From: Hylemonella sp.
Lineage (GTDB): Bacteria; Pseudomonadota; Gammaproteobacteria; Burkholderiales; Burkholderiaceae_C
DNA: 43,724 nucleotides
Reading direction: 5' to 3'
Assembly (NCBI GenBank): GCA_030680575.1
Contig: JAUXVI010000036.1
Coordinates: 1-43,724 of the forward strand
Part shown: piece after piece, positions 34,633-43,584 of the stretch
Layout: the number at the start of each line of letters is the position of its first letter
Position numbering within the stretch: position 1 is the first letter of the stretch
Position numbers and translations under genes: made by a program
Notes under the pieces: generated by a model
Told to the model about the DNA's origin: nothing
What the model saw: the letters and a program-made list of their open reading frames with translations, nothing else
Databases searched by the model: none

Positions 34633-36573
34633 TTACTTGTACAGCACCTGCGGCAACCACATGCCGATGGCCGGGAACTGGTACAGCAGAATGATCGCCA
34701 ACACCTGGATGCCCATGAAGGGCAGCATGCCAGCAAAGATCTGGTTCAGCGTCACATGCGGCGGGCTCACACCCTTCAGGTAGAAGGCCGCCATCGCCAC
34801 CGGTGGGCTCAGGAAGGCGGTCTGCAGATTCAGCGCCACCAACAGACCGAAGAACAGCGGATCGACGCCGAAGTTATCCAGCAGCGGGATGAAGATCGGC
34901 ATGAAGATCACGATGATCTCGGTCCATTCCAACGGCCAGCCCAGGATGAAAATGATGGCTTGACTCAGCACCAGGAACTGCGTCTTCGTCAGGTTCATCG
35001 ACATGACCCAGTTCTCTACCAGTTCCTGGCCACCCAGCAAGGCGAAGGCAGCAGAGAAAATGGCCGAGCCGACGAACAGCCAGCACACCATGGCGGAGGT
35101 TTTGGCCGTCAGGTAAACACTTTCCTTCACCACATCGAGCGTCAACTGCCGATACGCCGCCGCCAGCAGGAAGCCGCCCAGCGCACCGACGGCTGCCGCC
35201 TCCGTCGGCGTGGCCAGGCCCATGACAATGGAGCCCAGCACCGCCAGAATCAGGACCAGCAGCGGGAAGAAGCTGGTCAGCAGCATCTTGAACACTTCCA
35301 GCCGCGTGAAGCTCAACAGCGCGTAGTAGGCCACGAGCGCCAGGGCACCGACGCCGACACCGATCCAATAGCCCATCGGTGCGGGCTTGCTTTGCGGCAT
35401 CTCGCCAGCGGCAGCAGTGGCAGGACTACCGGCCGGGGCCGCTGACACGGCAGCAGCCGGTTCCTTCACATCAGCGGCAGCCTGCGGCTCTTTGACTTCC
35501 TCCGCCCCCGGGGGCGCCTGGACGCCCTCGTCAGCGCCGGGAGGCGCGGCCAAGCCGTCTTCGTCTTCGGTCGCTTCGGTCGCGTCGCCGTCGCCCATGC
35601 TTTGCAGTGTGGTCGCCTCCTCAAGCGGCGGCAACGTCGTCACGCTGGCATAGCTCCACAAGGCGACAAAGACAAACAGAATGGCAGGCATCAGCACCAC
35701 ACCCAATTGCTTGAGGATGTAGCTGGTCGGAACGTCCTGATTGCGCTGGCCTTTGAGGGCACCCAGCAGCACCGGCAGCGCACGTGCAGCATGTGACGGT
35801 GCGAGCTTCTCGCTCAAGGGCGGCAGCGGAATGTAGCGCTCTTCCATCGACAGCGGAGGCGCCATCGAGGGCTTGAGCTTGGCCACGACGATCACATAAA
35901 TAATGTACAGACCCGCCAGCATGAGGCCCGGAAAGAAGGCACCCGCATACAGCTGCACCACCGAGACACCAGCGGTGGCGCCATAGACGATCAGCATGAC
36001 CGAGGGCGGAATCAGAATACCCAGACAGCCACCGGCCGTGATGGCACCCGCCGACAGTTTCACGTCGTAGCCAGCGCGCAGCATCTGCGGCAAGGCCAGC
36101 AAGCCCATGAGCGTGACCACGGCACCGACAATGCCGGTCGCGGTCGCAAACACGGCACAGGTCACCAGCGTGGCCACGGCGAGCGCACCCGGCACGCGGA
36201 CCAGGGCCAGGTGCAGGCTCTTGAACAGCTTCTCGATCAGGTTGGCACGCTCAACCAGGTAACCCATGAACACGAACAGCGGAATCGAGATCAGCACGTC
36301 GTTGCTCATGACCTTGAAGGCCGAAGCCACCATCAGATCGAGTGTCTTGGTGGTGTTTTCCTCATAGGCGATCCAGGTAAAGATCATGCCCATGCCCATC
36401 AGGGTGAAAGCCGTCGGGAAGCCGAGCATGATGGCCACCACCACCAGCGACAGCATCAGCAGGCCGATGTGACCGTTGGTGATCTTGTCAGCGCCCAACA
36501 GCATGCCGAGGGCCGCCAGGATGATCAGCCCCATGAGGCTGAAACCAAACCAGAGTTCTTTGCGGATTTTCAT
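34633..36573 (-). CDS. dctM: TRAP transporter large permease (DctM type) with long inserted linker
   Basis: 646-aa inner-membrane subunit that carries the solute in TRAP uptake; ordinary DctM is about 430 aa. The N-terminal half has GFPTAFTLMGMGMIFTW, DVLISIPLFVFMGYLVERANL and the conserved TATGIVGAVVTLMGLLALPQML block; the C-terminal half has VMGLATPTEAAAVGALGGFLLAA, FILGWPLEWTEIIVIFMPIF and TAFLSPPVAMAAFYLKGV. Between them residues about 312-398 form an Ala/Pro/Glu-rich, low-complexity stretch followed by an added hydrophobic helix. The same layout, from memory, marks the mannitol/chloroaromatic TRAP subgroup. ATG 36573 overlaps the dctQ stop (ATGA). Confidence 0.93.
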   Translation of the reverse strand: MKIRKELWFGFSLMGLIILAALGMLLGADKITNGHIGLLMLSLVVVAIMLGFPTAFTLMGMGMIFTWIAYEENTTKTLDLMVASAFKVMSNDVLISIPLFVFMGYLVERANLIEKLFKSLHLALVRVPGALAVATLVTCAVFATATGIVGAVVTLMGLLALPQMLRAGYDVKLSAGAITAGGCLGILIPPSVMLIVYGATAGVSVVQLYAGAFFPGLMLAGLYIIYVIVVAKLKPSMAPPLSMEERYIPLPPLSEKLAPSHAARALPVLLGALKGQRNQDVPTSYILKQLGVVLMPAILFVFVALWSYASVTTLPPLEEATTLQSMGDGDATEATEDEDGLAAPPGADEGVQAPPGAEEVKEPQAAADVKEPAAAVSAAPAGSPATAAAGEMPQSKPAPMGYWIGVGVGALALVAYYALLSFTRLEVFKMLLTSFFPLLVLILAVLGSIVMGLATPTEAAAVGALGGFLLAAAYRQLTLDVVKESVYLTAKTSAMVCWLFVGSAIFSAAFALLGGQELVENWVMSMNLTKTQFLVLSQAIIFILGWPLEWTEIIVIFMPIFIPLLDNFGVDPLFFGLLVALNLQTAFLSPPVAMAAFYLKGVSPPHVTLNQIFAGMLPFMGIQVLAIILLYQFPAIGMWLPQVLYK

Positions 36574-37190
36574 TTGTGGGCGCCTTCCTTCACGACATAC
36601 TTGTCCAGCGCCTGGATGTCTTCGTCTTTCACGTGAACCATTTCCTTGAGTTTTTCGACGTCCACTTCTTCGACGTCCTCATCACGTGCCGGCCATTCGC
36701 CATCACGGATACAAATGACGCAGCGGATGATCTCCACGATGCCCTGCAGCAGCAGGATGCCGCCCGACAGGGGAATGATGAACTTGAACGGGTACATCGG
36801 CAGCGGCTCGGCCGAGAACGTCTGCTCGCGGATCACCAGGGCCTCGTTGAAATAGTTCCAGCCGGCCCATGTCAGCGCCGTGATACCCGGCAGGAAGAAC
36901 ACAAAGTACAGGATCAGGTCCACCGTCGCCTGGGTGCGCGGACGGAAGAATCCGTACAGCACATCGCCACGGACATGGCCATTTTTGGACAGTGTGTAAG
37001 CACCCGCCGTCATGAACAGCGTGCCGTACATCATGATCTGGAAATCCAGCATCCAGGCGTGCGGCTTGTTCAGCACGTAACGGGAGAACACCTCCCAGCT
37101 GATCATGAGCGTCAAGATCAACGCCGTCCAGGCAAAGACCTTGCCGATAAGGGTGGACAAACGGTCCACAGAGAGCAGTAAATTCTGCAT
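36570..37190 (-). CDS. dctQ: TRAP transporter small permease (DctQ type)
   Basis: 206-aa subunit with four hydrophobic helices and the DctQ marks LILTLMISWEVFSRYVLNKPHAWM near residues 18-42 and MTAGAYTLSKNGHVRGDVLYG near 55-75. The C-terminal 40 residues are acidic and cytosolic (DEDVEEVDVEKLKEMV), longer than in the minimal family. GGAAAG lies before ATG 37190. It is coupled to dctM by ATGA. Confidence 0.92.
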   Translation of the reverse strand: MQNLLLSVDRLSTLIGKVFAWTALILTLMISWEVFSRYVLNKPHAWMLDFQIMMYGTLFMTAGAYTLSKNGHVRGDVLYGFFRPRTQATVDLILYFVFFLPGITALTWAGWNYFNEALVIREQTFSAEPLPMYPFKFIIPLSGGILLLQGIVEIIRCVICIRDGEWPARDEDVEEVDVEKLKEMVHVKDEDIQALDKYVVKEGAHK

Positions 37191-37228
37191 TTACTTTCCA
37201 ACATCTAATCGTTATTTGAATGTATTGA

Positions 37229-37256
37229 GGGCGCTGCGGCTTTCACCGCAGCGCCC
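37229..37256 (-). promoter_or_regulatory. Intercistronic hairpin between dctP and dctQ
   Basis: GGGCGCTGCGG and CCGCAGCGCCC (11-bp arms, 6-base loop) lie between the binding protein gene and the membrane genes. A position like this commonly gives partial termination or protects the upstream mRNA so that binding protein is made in excess. Confidence 0.75.
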
Positions 37257-37282
37257 CCAAGGGCTAGCCCCAGATTTTAGGC

Positions 37283-38404
37283 TTAACCCTTCTTTGCCTT
37301 GCCTTTGGCAAAGTAGTGGTTGTAGGCCATCTTGAAATCGACTGTGTAGTCATTCTGCCACTGACCGGCACGCTCGGCATAAGCACGCTGCGAATCCAGC
37401 ACCTTCTTGAACAGCGCGTTCTCACCGATCTTCTTGGCCATGATCTTGTCCCAGGATTCAAGCTGGGCCTGCAGAATGGCGTTGGGCGTCTTGTAGAACT
37501 TGACACCGGCTTTCTTGAGTTCGATGTAGTCCTTGGAGTTGCGCTCGATCGCTTTCCAGCTCATGTCGGCGCTGGCCGCCTGGACCGCATAGTCGATGAT
37601 GGCCTTCAACTCGGCCGGCAGTGCGTTCAGCTTGCCCTTGTTGAACAGGATTTCGAACTGCTCGCCAGACTGGTGGAAGCTCTGCAGCATGCAGTTCTTC
37701 ACCACGTCCGGGAAGCCCAGCAGACGATCGGAAGACGCGTTGTTGAACTCGGCGCCGTCGATCAGGCCACGGTCCAGCGCCGGCACGATTTCACCGCCGG
37801 GCAGCGGGTTCACCGCAGCGCCCATGTCGGTGTACATGTCAACCGCCAAGCCGACGGTACGGAACTTGGTTCCCTTGACGTCGGCCAGTTTCGCGATCGG
37901 CTTCTTGAACCAGCCGAAAGGTTGGGTGGGCATGGGGCCATAGAGGTAGGACACCACATCCATGTTGATGGACTTGTAGATCTCTTCCAGCAGGGCCTTG
38001 CCGCCGCCATAGTTGTGCCATGCCAGCAGCATGTTGGGGTCCATGCCGAAGGACGGACCGGAGCCCCACAGGGCCAGCGCCGAGTTCTTGCCGTAGTGGT
38101 AGGCCACCACGCCGTGGCCGCCATCCAACGTGCCCTTGTTCACGGCTTCGAGCAACTGGAAAGCCGGCACCACGGAACCGGCCGGCAACACCTCAATCTT
38201 GAGCTTGCCGCTGGCCATGTCGTTGACCTTCTTGGCGAAGTCCAGAGCGTACTCATGGAAAATGTCCTTGGAGGGCCAAGTGCTCTGGAACCGCAGGGAG
38301 GTTGCTGTCTGGGCAGTTGCCACCATCGGGGCGGACATGGCACCGGCGGCAATGGCAGCGCCCTTGAGCAAGCTACGACGGCGAGGGGTTTTGTTATCGG
38401 TCAC
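37283..38404 (-). CDS. dctP: TRAP transporter binding protein (DctP type), Tat-exported
   Basis: 373-aa periplasmic solute receptor. The N-terminus PRRRSLLKGAAIAAGAMSAP is a twin-arginine signal (RRxSLLK), so the protein is folded in the cytosol before export. The fold is that of the 2-oxoacid/mannitol-type receptors: FQSTWPSKDIFHEYALDF near the start, KFRTVGLAVDMYTDMGAAVNPLPGGEIVPAL with the carboxylate-binding Arg region, and DGAEFNNASSDRLLGFPDV. GTG 38404 is chosen because GGAGAT sits 6-7 bases upstream; the frame extends to an ATG at 38470, but that puts 22 residues before the Tat motif. Likely ligand is a 2-oxo or hydroxy acid, by similarity of layout to TakP. Confidence 0.9.
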   Translation of the reverse strand: MTDNKTPRRRSLLKGAAIAAGAMSAPMVATAQTATSLRFQSTWPSKDIFHEYALDFAKKVNDMASGKLKIEVLPAGSVVPAFQLLEAVNKGTLDGGHGVVAYHYGKNSALALWGSGPSFGMDPNMLLAWHNYGGGKALLEEIYKSINMDVVSYLYGPMPTQPFGWFKKPIAKLADVKGTKFRTVGLAVDMYTDMGAAVNPLPGGEIVPALDRGLIDGAEFNNASSDRLLGFPDVVKNCMLQSFHQSGEQFEILFNKGKLNALPAELKAIIDYAVQAASADMSWKAIERNSKDYIELKKAGVKFYKTPNAILQAQLESWDKIMAKKIGENALFKKVLDSQRAYAERAGQWQNDYTVDFKMAYNHYFAKGKAKKG

Positions 38405-38489
38405 GGTGATCTCCAGTTGTTGGAAAAAGAAATACAAACTAACTCGGCTGCGATTCTCTCCTTTTTGCATGGCTTTGCTCAGTTGCTGA

Positions 38490-38497
38490 CCCTAGGG
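38490..38497. promoter_or_regulatory. CCCTAGGG palindrome upstream of the TRAP operon
   Basis: An 8-bp perfect palindrome 86 bases before the dctP start. Its core matches the CTAGGG/CCCTAG arms at 10539-10554 in front of the acyl-CoA synthetase/liv operon. Confidence 0.35.
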
Positions 38498-38668
38498 GTT
38501 TTCACCAGTGTCTTTCTCTGATGCCCCCTTCTCCCCGCACCCATTGTTTTCCCCAGTCCGCCATGACTCATCGAAGCAGGCATGACTTCGATGTCTTATC
38601 AAGCTCCAAACGCTATCGGCCTGCCCCCGGGCGATATCCTTTAAAGTTCTGCTCTGGCTCGTGGAGCC

Positions 38669-39817
38669 GTGCCCCCAACCTTTGCTCAGCTCATGAACCC
38701 TATCCAGCTCTTCGACCCAGATTCCAGCACCTATACCTATGTGCTGTTCGACGAGTCCACGCGTGATGCGCTCATCATCGACCCTGTGGACGAGCAGCTC
38801 GAGCGCGATCTGCAGGTATTGCGCGAATATGGATTGAAGCTGATCTGGGCGCTTGAGACTCACGCCCATGCCGACCACATCACCAGTGCCGGACGCCTTG
38901 CCGAACATACCGGCGCTCAAACGGTAGCTCCTGAAGCTTGCGGCATCCGCACAGCGGCCATCCAGCTCACTGACGGTGACACTCTCGAATTCGGCAGCCA
39001 GGTCATCCGCGCCCTGCATACCCCCGGCCACACGGCTGGCAGCATGAGCTACCTGTGGCAAGCAGGCGAACAACAGCATGTTTTCACGGGCGACACCCTT
39101 CTCATCAATGGCTGTGGCCGCACGGATTTCCAGTCCGGTAGTGCTGAATCGCTTTACCACAGCCTGACCCAGGTTCTGTTTGCACTGCCCGACGACACTG
39201 TCGTCTGGCCAGGCCATGATTACCAGGGCCAGACCCATTCGACCATCGGAACCGAGAAGACCTCCAATGCACGCGTGGCTGGCAAGTCGCTTGCCGAGTT
39301 CAAGGCCACCATGGATTCCCTGAACCTGCCCAAGCCGCGCCGTATCGACGAAGCCGTGCCTGCCAATCTGAGTTCCGGCATGCGCCATGATGCTGAAGGC
39401 GCCTTGTTGATGACGGTACGGACCGCTGCTGGCTATGCAGGCAATGTTTCGCCACAGCTCGCCTATCAATGGTGGAAGGCCGGCCAGGCTGTGCTGATCG
39501 ACGTCCGCACCGATGCCGAGCGCGAATGGGTCGGTTTTGTCCCTGAGGCAGTCGCCCTGGCCTGGAAACAGTGGCCAGGCATGGCCCTGAACCCAGGCTT
39601 CGATGCCGGCATTCGGGCGGCCGTTCCACCGGGCATGAAAGCCGTGCTGCTGTGCCGCAGCGGCGTGCGCTCCATTGCCGCAGCCAAGCGCGCCACCGAA
39701 CTGGGCATTGAGGCCTACAACATCCTCGAAGGATTTGAGGGGGATCCCGATGAGCAGGCGCACCGCGGTCGCCGCGGCGGCTGGCGTTACCATGGCCTTC
39801 CTTGGCGTCAAGGATGA
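38669..39817 (+). CDS. Persulfide dioxygenase-rhodanese fusion (ETHE1-like)
   Basis: 382-aa cytosolic sulfur enzyme. Residues 1-240 form the metallo-beta-lactamase/ETHE1 iron oxygenase with the motif THAHADH (64-70), His121 in TPGHTAGS, Asp142 in FTGDTLL and His183 in WPGHDYQG; it oxidises glutathione persulfide to sulfite. Residues about 265-360 form a rhodanese domain with active Cys329 in LLCRSGVRS, which moves sulfur between sulfite and glutathione/thiosulfate. Both halves are intact; a fusion of this type was characterised from Burkholderia phytofirmans. The start is GTG 38669 or ATG 38693. It precedes coaX by 54 bases. Confidence 0.93.
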   Translation: MPPTFAQLMNPIQLFDPDSSTYTYVLFDESTRDALIIDPVDEQLERDLQVLREYGLKLIWALETHAHADHITSAGRLAEHTGAQTVAPEACGIRTAAIQLTDGDTLEFGSQVIRALHTPGHTAGSMSYLWQAGEQQHVFTGDTLLINGCGRTDFQSGSAESLYHSLTQVLFALPDDTVVWPGHDYQGQTHSTIGTEKTSNARVAGKSLAEFKATMDSLNLPKPRRIDEAVPANLSSGMRHDAEGALLMTVRTAAGYAGNVSPQLAYQWWKAGQAVLIDVRTDAEREWVGFVPEAVALAWKQWPGMALNPGFDAGIRAAVPPGMKAVLLCRSGVRSIAAAKRATELGIEAYNILEGFEGDPDEQAHRGRRGGWRYHGLPWRQG

Positions 39818-39871
39818 AACCACCGGCCACATGAATCCGCGCCGATAATGCGGAGAACTCAAACAAGAACC

Positions 39872-40648
39872 ATGACTTTTCTGGCCGTTGACGTTGGTAA
39901 TACCCGCTTGAAGTGGGCGCTGTTTGATTCGCCACGCCCTGGCGCCAGTTTGCTGGCCCAAGGGGCCGAATTTCTTGACAACATCGACAAGCTTGCAGAA
40001 GGCGCCTGGGCCAGGCTACCTGCCCCAAGCTGCATGCTGGGCTGCGTCGTTGCCAGCGATGCGGTCAAACACCGTGTCGAAGACCAGATGGAAATGTGGG
40101 ATGTCGCACCGCAGTGGGTCGTGTCCAGCCCCTTCGAAGCCGGACTGACGAATGGCTACGACCACCCCGCCCGACTCGGCCCCGACCGCTGGGTTGCCAT
40201 GATTGGCGCTTGGCACCGCATGCTGGCCATGGGGGCGCCGCGCCCCATCGTGGTCACCATGGTGGGAACGGCCGTCACCGTGGAGGCGATTGATACCAGC
40301 GGCAAGTTTCTTGGTGGCTACATCCTGCCTGGCCATGGCATCATGCTGCGCGCGCTGGAGTCCGGCACTGCCGGCCTGCATGTTCCTACCGGTGAGGTTC
40401 GCCCATTCCCCACCAACACCAGTGATGCGCTGACCAGTGGCGGCACCTACGCCATCGCCGGCGCCATGGAGCGCATGGTCCAGCATCTGCGGCAACATTG
40501 TGGAACCGAGCCTTGGTGCGTCATGGCCGGCGGTGCCGGCTGGAAGATGGCGCCCAGCATGTCGGTGCCGTTCGAACTCGTCGACAGCCTGATCTTTGAC
40601 GGTTTACTGCAGATTGCCGCCAGCCGCGGCTTCTGCCATCGGCACTGA
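39872..40648 (+). CDS. coaX: Type III pantothenate kinase
   Basis: 258-aa enzyme, first step of coenzyme A synthesis from pantothenate. The nucleotide loop [17 protein letters not shown] and the catalytic-aspartate block [14 protein letters not shown] are present, and [10 protein letters not shown] plus [22 protein letters not shown] complete the ASKHA fold. The Asp in the usual GTAxTxD is Glu here, a conservative change. ATG 39872 (MTFLAVD) is preferred to 39848. In many betaproteobacteria coaX follows birA; here it follows the persulfide dioxygenase. Its stop abuts the stop of the convergent amidohydrolase. Confidence 0.93.
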   Translation: MTFLAVDVGNTRLKWALFDSPRPGASLLAQGAEFLDNIDKLAEGAWARLPAPSCMLGCVVASDAVKHRVEDQMEMWDVAPQWVVSSPFEAGLTNGYDHPARLGPDRWVAMIGAWHRMLAMGAPRPIVVTMVGTAVTVEAIDTSGKFLGGYILPGHGIMLRALESGTAGLHVPTGEVRPFPTNTSDALTSGGTYAIAGAMERMVQHLRQHCGTEPWCVMAGGAGWKMAPSMSVPFELVDSLIFDGLLQIAASRGFCHRH

Positions 40649-41842
40649 TTACTCGTCCGCTGCCAGCCAAGCTTCCACAAGCCGGACCCAGTAGGTGGCG
40701 CCCAGCGGAATCAATTCATCATTGAAATCGTAACTCGGGTTGTGCAATGTGCACGGCCCGCCCCCGTGCCCCATTTCTCGGTGCACGCCGTCGCCGTTTC
40801 CGATGAAGCAATAGGCGCCCGGCTTGGCCTGCAGCATGTAGGCGAAATCTTCGGCCCCCATGGTCGGCTCCTGGTGCAACACCCGGTCCTCGCCTACGAT
40901 ACCTGCCATCACCTTGCGGGAAAACTCCGCTTCATGTGCCGAGTTGATGGTTGGCGGATAGTTGCGCTCAAACTCAAATTCGCAATTCACGCCAAACGCT
41001 GCGCTGGTGTGTTCCGCGATCTGGCGCATTCGCTGCTCAATCAAGTCCAGCACTTCCAGGGTGAATGTGCGCACCGTACCTTGCAGCTCACAGCTGTCCG
41101 GAATGACATTGGTCGCCTCTCCGGCATGGATCATGGTGACGGATATGACGCCAGCATCAATCGGTTTCTTGTTCCGGCTGATGATGGTCTGGAAGGCCTG
41201 CACCATCTGGCACGCCACGGGAATCGGATCGACAGCGTTGTGCGGCAGCGCGGCATGGCCGCCTTTGCCACGGATCGTGATTTTGAATTCATTGCTGGAG
41301 GCCATGACCGGCCCAGCGCTGACAGCGAAGCTACCGGCCGGCATGCCCGGCCAGTTATGCATGCCGAAAACCGCTTCCATCGGAAATTTTTCGAACAAAC
41401 CATCGCGCATCATCTCGCGCGCGCCACCACCGCCTTCTTCGGCCGGCTGAAAAATCAGGTACACCGTGCCATCAAAATGTCGCTCTTTCGCGAAGTGCTG
41501 CGCTGCAGCCAGCAACATGGCTGTATGACCGTCGTGCCCGCATGCGTGCATCTTCCCATCGTGCCGGCTGGCATGTTCGAACGTGTTGAATTCCTGCATG
41601 GGCAGGGCATCCATGTCGGCACGCAGGCCAATCGCACGTGTTGATGTACCGCTCTTGATGATGCCAACCACCCCGGTACCGGCAAGGCCCCGCTCCACCG
41701 GAATACCCCACTCGGTGAGTTTTTTTGCGACCAGATCGGCGGTGCGGATCTCCTCGAAGCACAGTTCGGGATGAGCGTGGATGTCACGCCGAATCACAGC
41801 AATGCTTGCGGCCTGGGTGACGATGGAATCGATGACTTTCAT
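40649..41842 (-). CDS. M20-family amidohydrolase (hippurate hydrolase/aminoacylase-like)
   Basis: 397-aa cytosolic metallohydrolase. The family motifs DMDALPMQE, HACGHDGHTAMLL (metal-binding Cys and His), FQPAEEGGGGAREM and RGKGGHAALPH are intact, as is GHGGGPCTLHNPSYDFND near the end. Such enzymes cleave N-acyl amino acids, hippurate or indole-acetyl conjugates. ATG 41842 (MKVIDSIV) is preferred to 41857. It lies 59 bases after an orphan ABC binding protein and may be cotranscribed with it. Confidence 0.92.
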   Translation of the reverse strand: MKVIDSIVTQAASIAVIRRDIHAHPELCFEEIRTADLVAKKLTEWGIPVERGLAGTGVVGIIKSGTSTRAIGLRADMDALPMQEFNTFEHASRHDGKMHACGHDGHTAMLLAAAQHFAKERHFDGTVYLIFQPAEEGGGGAREMMRDGLFEKFPMEAVFGMHNWPGMPAGSFAVSAGPVMASSNEFKITIRGKGGHAALPHNAVDPIPVACQMVQAFQTIISRNKKPIDAGVISVTMIHAGEATNVIPDSCELQGTVRTFTLEVLDLIEQRMRQIAEHTSAAFGVNCEFEFERNYPPTINSAHEAEFSRKVMAGIVGEDRVLHQEPTMGAEDFAYMLQAKPGAYCFIGNGDGVHREMGHGGGPCTLHNPSYDFNDELIPLGATYWVRLVEAWLAADE

Positions 41843-41901
41843 GTGCGCTCCTGACATGCAAGTCTAGTCGGGTCTGGCACAAGTTGCCAACTTCAGGGCT
41901 A

Positions 41902-43035
41902 TCACGTGCGCACTTTGCCGTCACCGGTCAGCATCGACAATTCAACAAAGTTGGAGGCCACATGATCCGTCGGCCCAAACTGCACCGCAAAGCCGCCAAA
42001 GGACTGCGTGCCGATCGCCTCGATGCCATGAATCAACCCCTCCCGAACGCCTGCTTTGCCCCCAGCACGTTTCAGACCTTCGGTGACCAGTTTCGCGGCA
42101 AGGTATCCTTCCATGCTGGAAAAATTGACCTGCGCCTCACCGCCTGCTTTTTTTACCGCTTCAACAAATTCTCGAGCGATCGGGCGCGCCGGGTTGTAGG
42201 GCGACGGCACGACCTGTGACACCACCACGCCTGCACCATCCTTGCCCAATTCGTCCGCCAGCGCCTGCGTTCCTACAAACGACACGTTGTAGAAGGTTCC
42301 CCCATAACCCGCCTTGCGAGCTGCGCGTATGAAGGCCGCACAGGATTTGTAAGCGCTGACTTGCACTACTGCGTCTGGCGCTGCTGCCACCAGCACCTTG
42401 ACGGCAGCATCCACATCCACGGAATTACGCTCCACGGTTGCCTGAGCCACGGGCTTCAACCCAAGCCCGGCTAGCGCCAGGTTCACGCCGTCGAGCCCAG
42501 CCTTGCCGTAAGCATCGTTCTGGTAGAAAACTGCAATCTTTTTCAGTCCCAGATTGGTCAGTTGTTTGACAATCAGCGCCGTTTCATCGTTGTATGAAGC
42601 GCGCAGGTGAAACACATGCTTGCTGAACGGTTCTCGCAATGCCACGGCGCCAGTGAAGGGCGCAATGAAAGGGATCTGGGCTTTGATCGCCAAAGGCAAC
42701 GCAGCCAGGCTGGTAGGCGTCCCGATATAACCGAACAGGGCGGTCACCTCGTCCTCGATCATCTTGCGTGTATTTGCGGCACAGCGTTCCGGTTCATAAC
42801 CGTCATCCATTTTTCTCAGTTCAATGGTTTTACCGCTGGCGCCACCTTGTGCATTGACCTGATCGAACCAGAGCTTTGCACCTTGATGAAACTGGATCCC
42901 TAGCTGCGCGGCAGGCCCGCTGAAGGGCGCGGACTGGCCGAGAATGATCTTGTTGCTGGCTTGTGCATGAGCGCTGTTGAAACCGGCCAAAGCAGCAGCC
43001 GGCCCCATCATTGTGAATTGGCGACGCGTAATCAT
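41902..43035 (-). CDS. Orphan ABC-type substrate-binding protein, Tat-like signal
   Basis: 377-aa periplasmic-binding protein of the LivJ/LivK (type I) fold with no permease genes beside it. The N-terminus MITRRQFTMMGPAAALAGF followed by HAQA is a twin-arginine-like signal. The fold start KIILGQSAPFSGPAAQLGIQFHQG and the block KKIAVFYQNDAYGKAGLDGV are typical. ATG 43035 is chosen because it places the RR motif correctly; an in-frame ATG at 43068 and another at 43107 would add non-signal residues. It may feed one of the liv systems in trans or serve as a receptor for a regulatory protein; neither is shown. Confidence 0.87.
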   Translation of the reverse strand: MITRRQFTMMGPAAALAGFNSAHAQASNKIILGQSAPFSGPAAQLGIQFHQGAKLWFDQVNAQGGASGKTIELRKMDDGYEPERCAANTRKMIEDEVTALFGYIGTPTSLAALPLAIKAQIPFIAPFTGAVALREPFSKHVFHLRASYNDETALIVKQLTNLGLKKIAVFYQNDAYGKAGLDGVNLALAGLGLKPVAQATVERNSVDVDAAVKVLVAAAPDAVVQVSAYKSCAAFIRAARKAGYGGTFYNVSFVGTQALADELGKDGAGVVVSQVVPSPYNPARPIAREFVEAVKKAGGEAQVNFSSMEGYLAAKLVTEGLKRAGGKAGVREGLIHGIEAIGTQSFGGFAVQFGPTDHVASNFVELSMLTGDGKVRT

Positions 43036-43108
43036 TTGTTGGCGAGAGAATGTGGAAAAAACACGCATGCAAGCGCTGTGCCGGATGTGCTGCAACTTGG
43101 CGGACATG

Positions 43109-43135
43109 AAAAAGCCCTCGTAAAGAGGGCTTTTT
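43109..43135. terminator. Bidirectional Rho-independent terminator
   Basis: AAAAAGCCCTC-GTAAA-GAGGGCTTTTT is a perfect 11-bp stem with a T-run on both strands. It lies just past the 3' end of the tRNA-like sequence and upstream of the binding-protein gene, so it would end tRNA transcription on the minus strand. Confidence 0.9.
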
Positions 43136-43139
43136 GTTT

Positions 43140-43190
43140 TGGTTGCGCGAGAAGGATTTGAACCTCCGACCTGGGTTATGAGCGCTCTAC
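43140..43190 (-). tRNA. Degenerate tRNA-Met-like 3' half (CAU)
   Basis: On the minus strand the sequence reads GAGCGCTCATAACCCAGG, then GGAGG-TTCAAAT-CCTTC (a paired T arm), the acceptor strand TCGCGCA, A73 and encoded CCA. The CTCATAA loop with CAU anticodon and the A-A-CCA end resemble an initiator tRNA-Met. Between the D-stem GAGC and the T arm only 16 bases are left instead of about 23, no pairing 5' acceptor strand is found in the next 500 bases, and the D arm is abnormal (TCTAC..GTAGA). It is therefore a fragment or decayed gene, perhaps an integration scar. Confidence 0.5.
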
Positions 43191-43191
43191 T

Positions 43192-43296
43192 ATCACTGTG
43201 TAGACCTAGCGACTATATGCGCCATGCAACGATCTTAATTGGCGCAAGTCAATTAAATCAATCACTTAGACCACGCTAGAGATGACGCCGATCTAA
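43192..43296. repeat. Imperfect direct repeat beside the tRNA remnant
   Basis: Copy A (43192-43238) and copy B (43261-43296) share ATCACT, TAGACC, GC..GA, GCC and GATCT(T)AA in the same order with small gaps. Between them AATT..AATT and GCGCC..GGCGC make short inverted repeats. This looks like recombination or integration debris. Confidence 0.45.
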
Positions 43297-43584
43297 CCCA
43301 CAAGATGACGAGTGTCACTGCCGCGTCATCCTGCCACTCCCAAAACTTTTTCAGATGGCATAGGGAATATACGCGAAAGTTGACCATTGGGTACTGACAG
43401 CGGCGTGGAATTTGCAAACTTTCGTTTGCCGATTTGCGTCACTTGCCGGATCGTTTGCATATGGCAATTTTTTGCGATAAGCTAAAACCGTTGGGTCGAA
43501 CTTCTCGGCTCATCGCGCCGCCACATCGGCGCCTTATATATAGCGGATCTGGCCATCCTTAGAGATGGCGGGTACGCATGGCAC

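Noticed and set aside
38492..39961. Minus-strand frame of 489 codons
   Set aside because: Antisense to the persulfide dioxygenase-rhodanese fusion, whose metal and Cys motifs are all present.
43140..43330. tRNA interrupted by a group I intron in the anticodon loop
   Set aside because: A matching 5' exon with a paired acceptor strand was not found, the sequence between lacks any intron core I can recognise, and the D-stem is already directly joined to the CAU loop.
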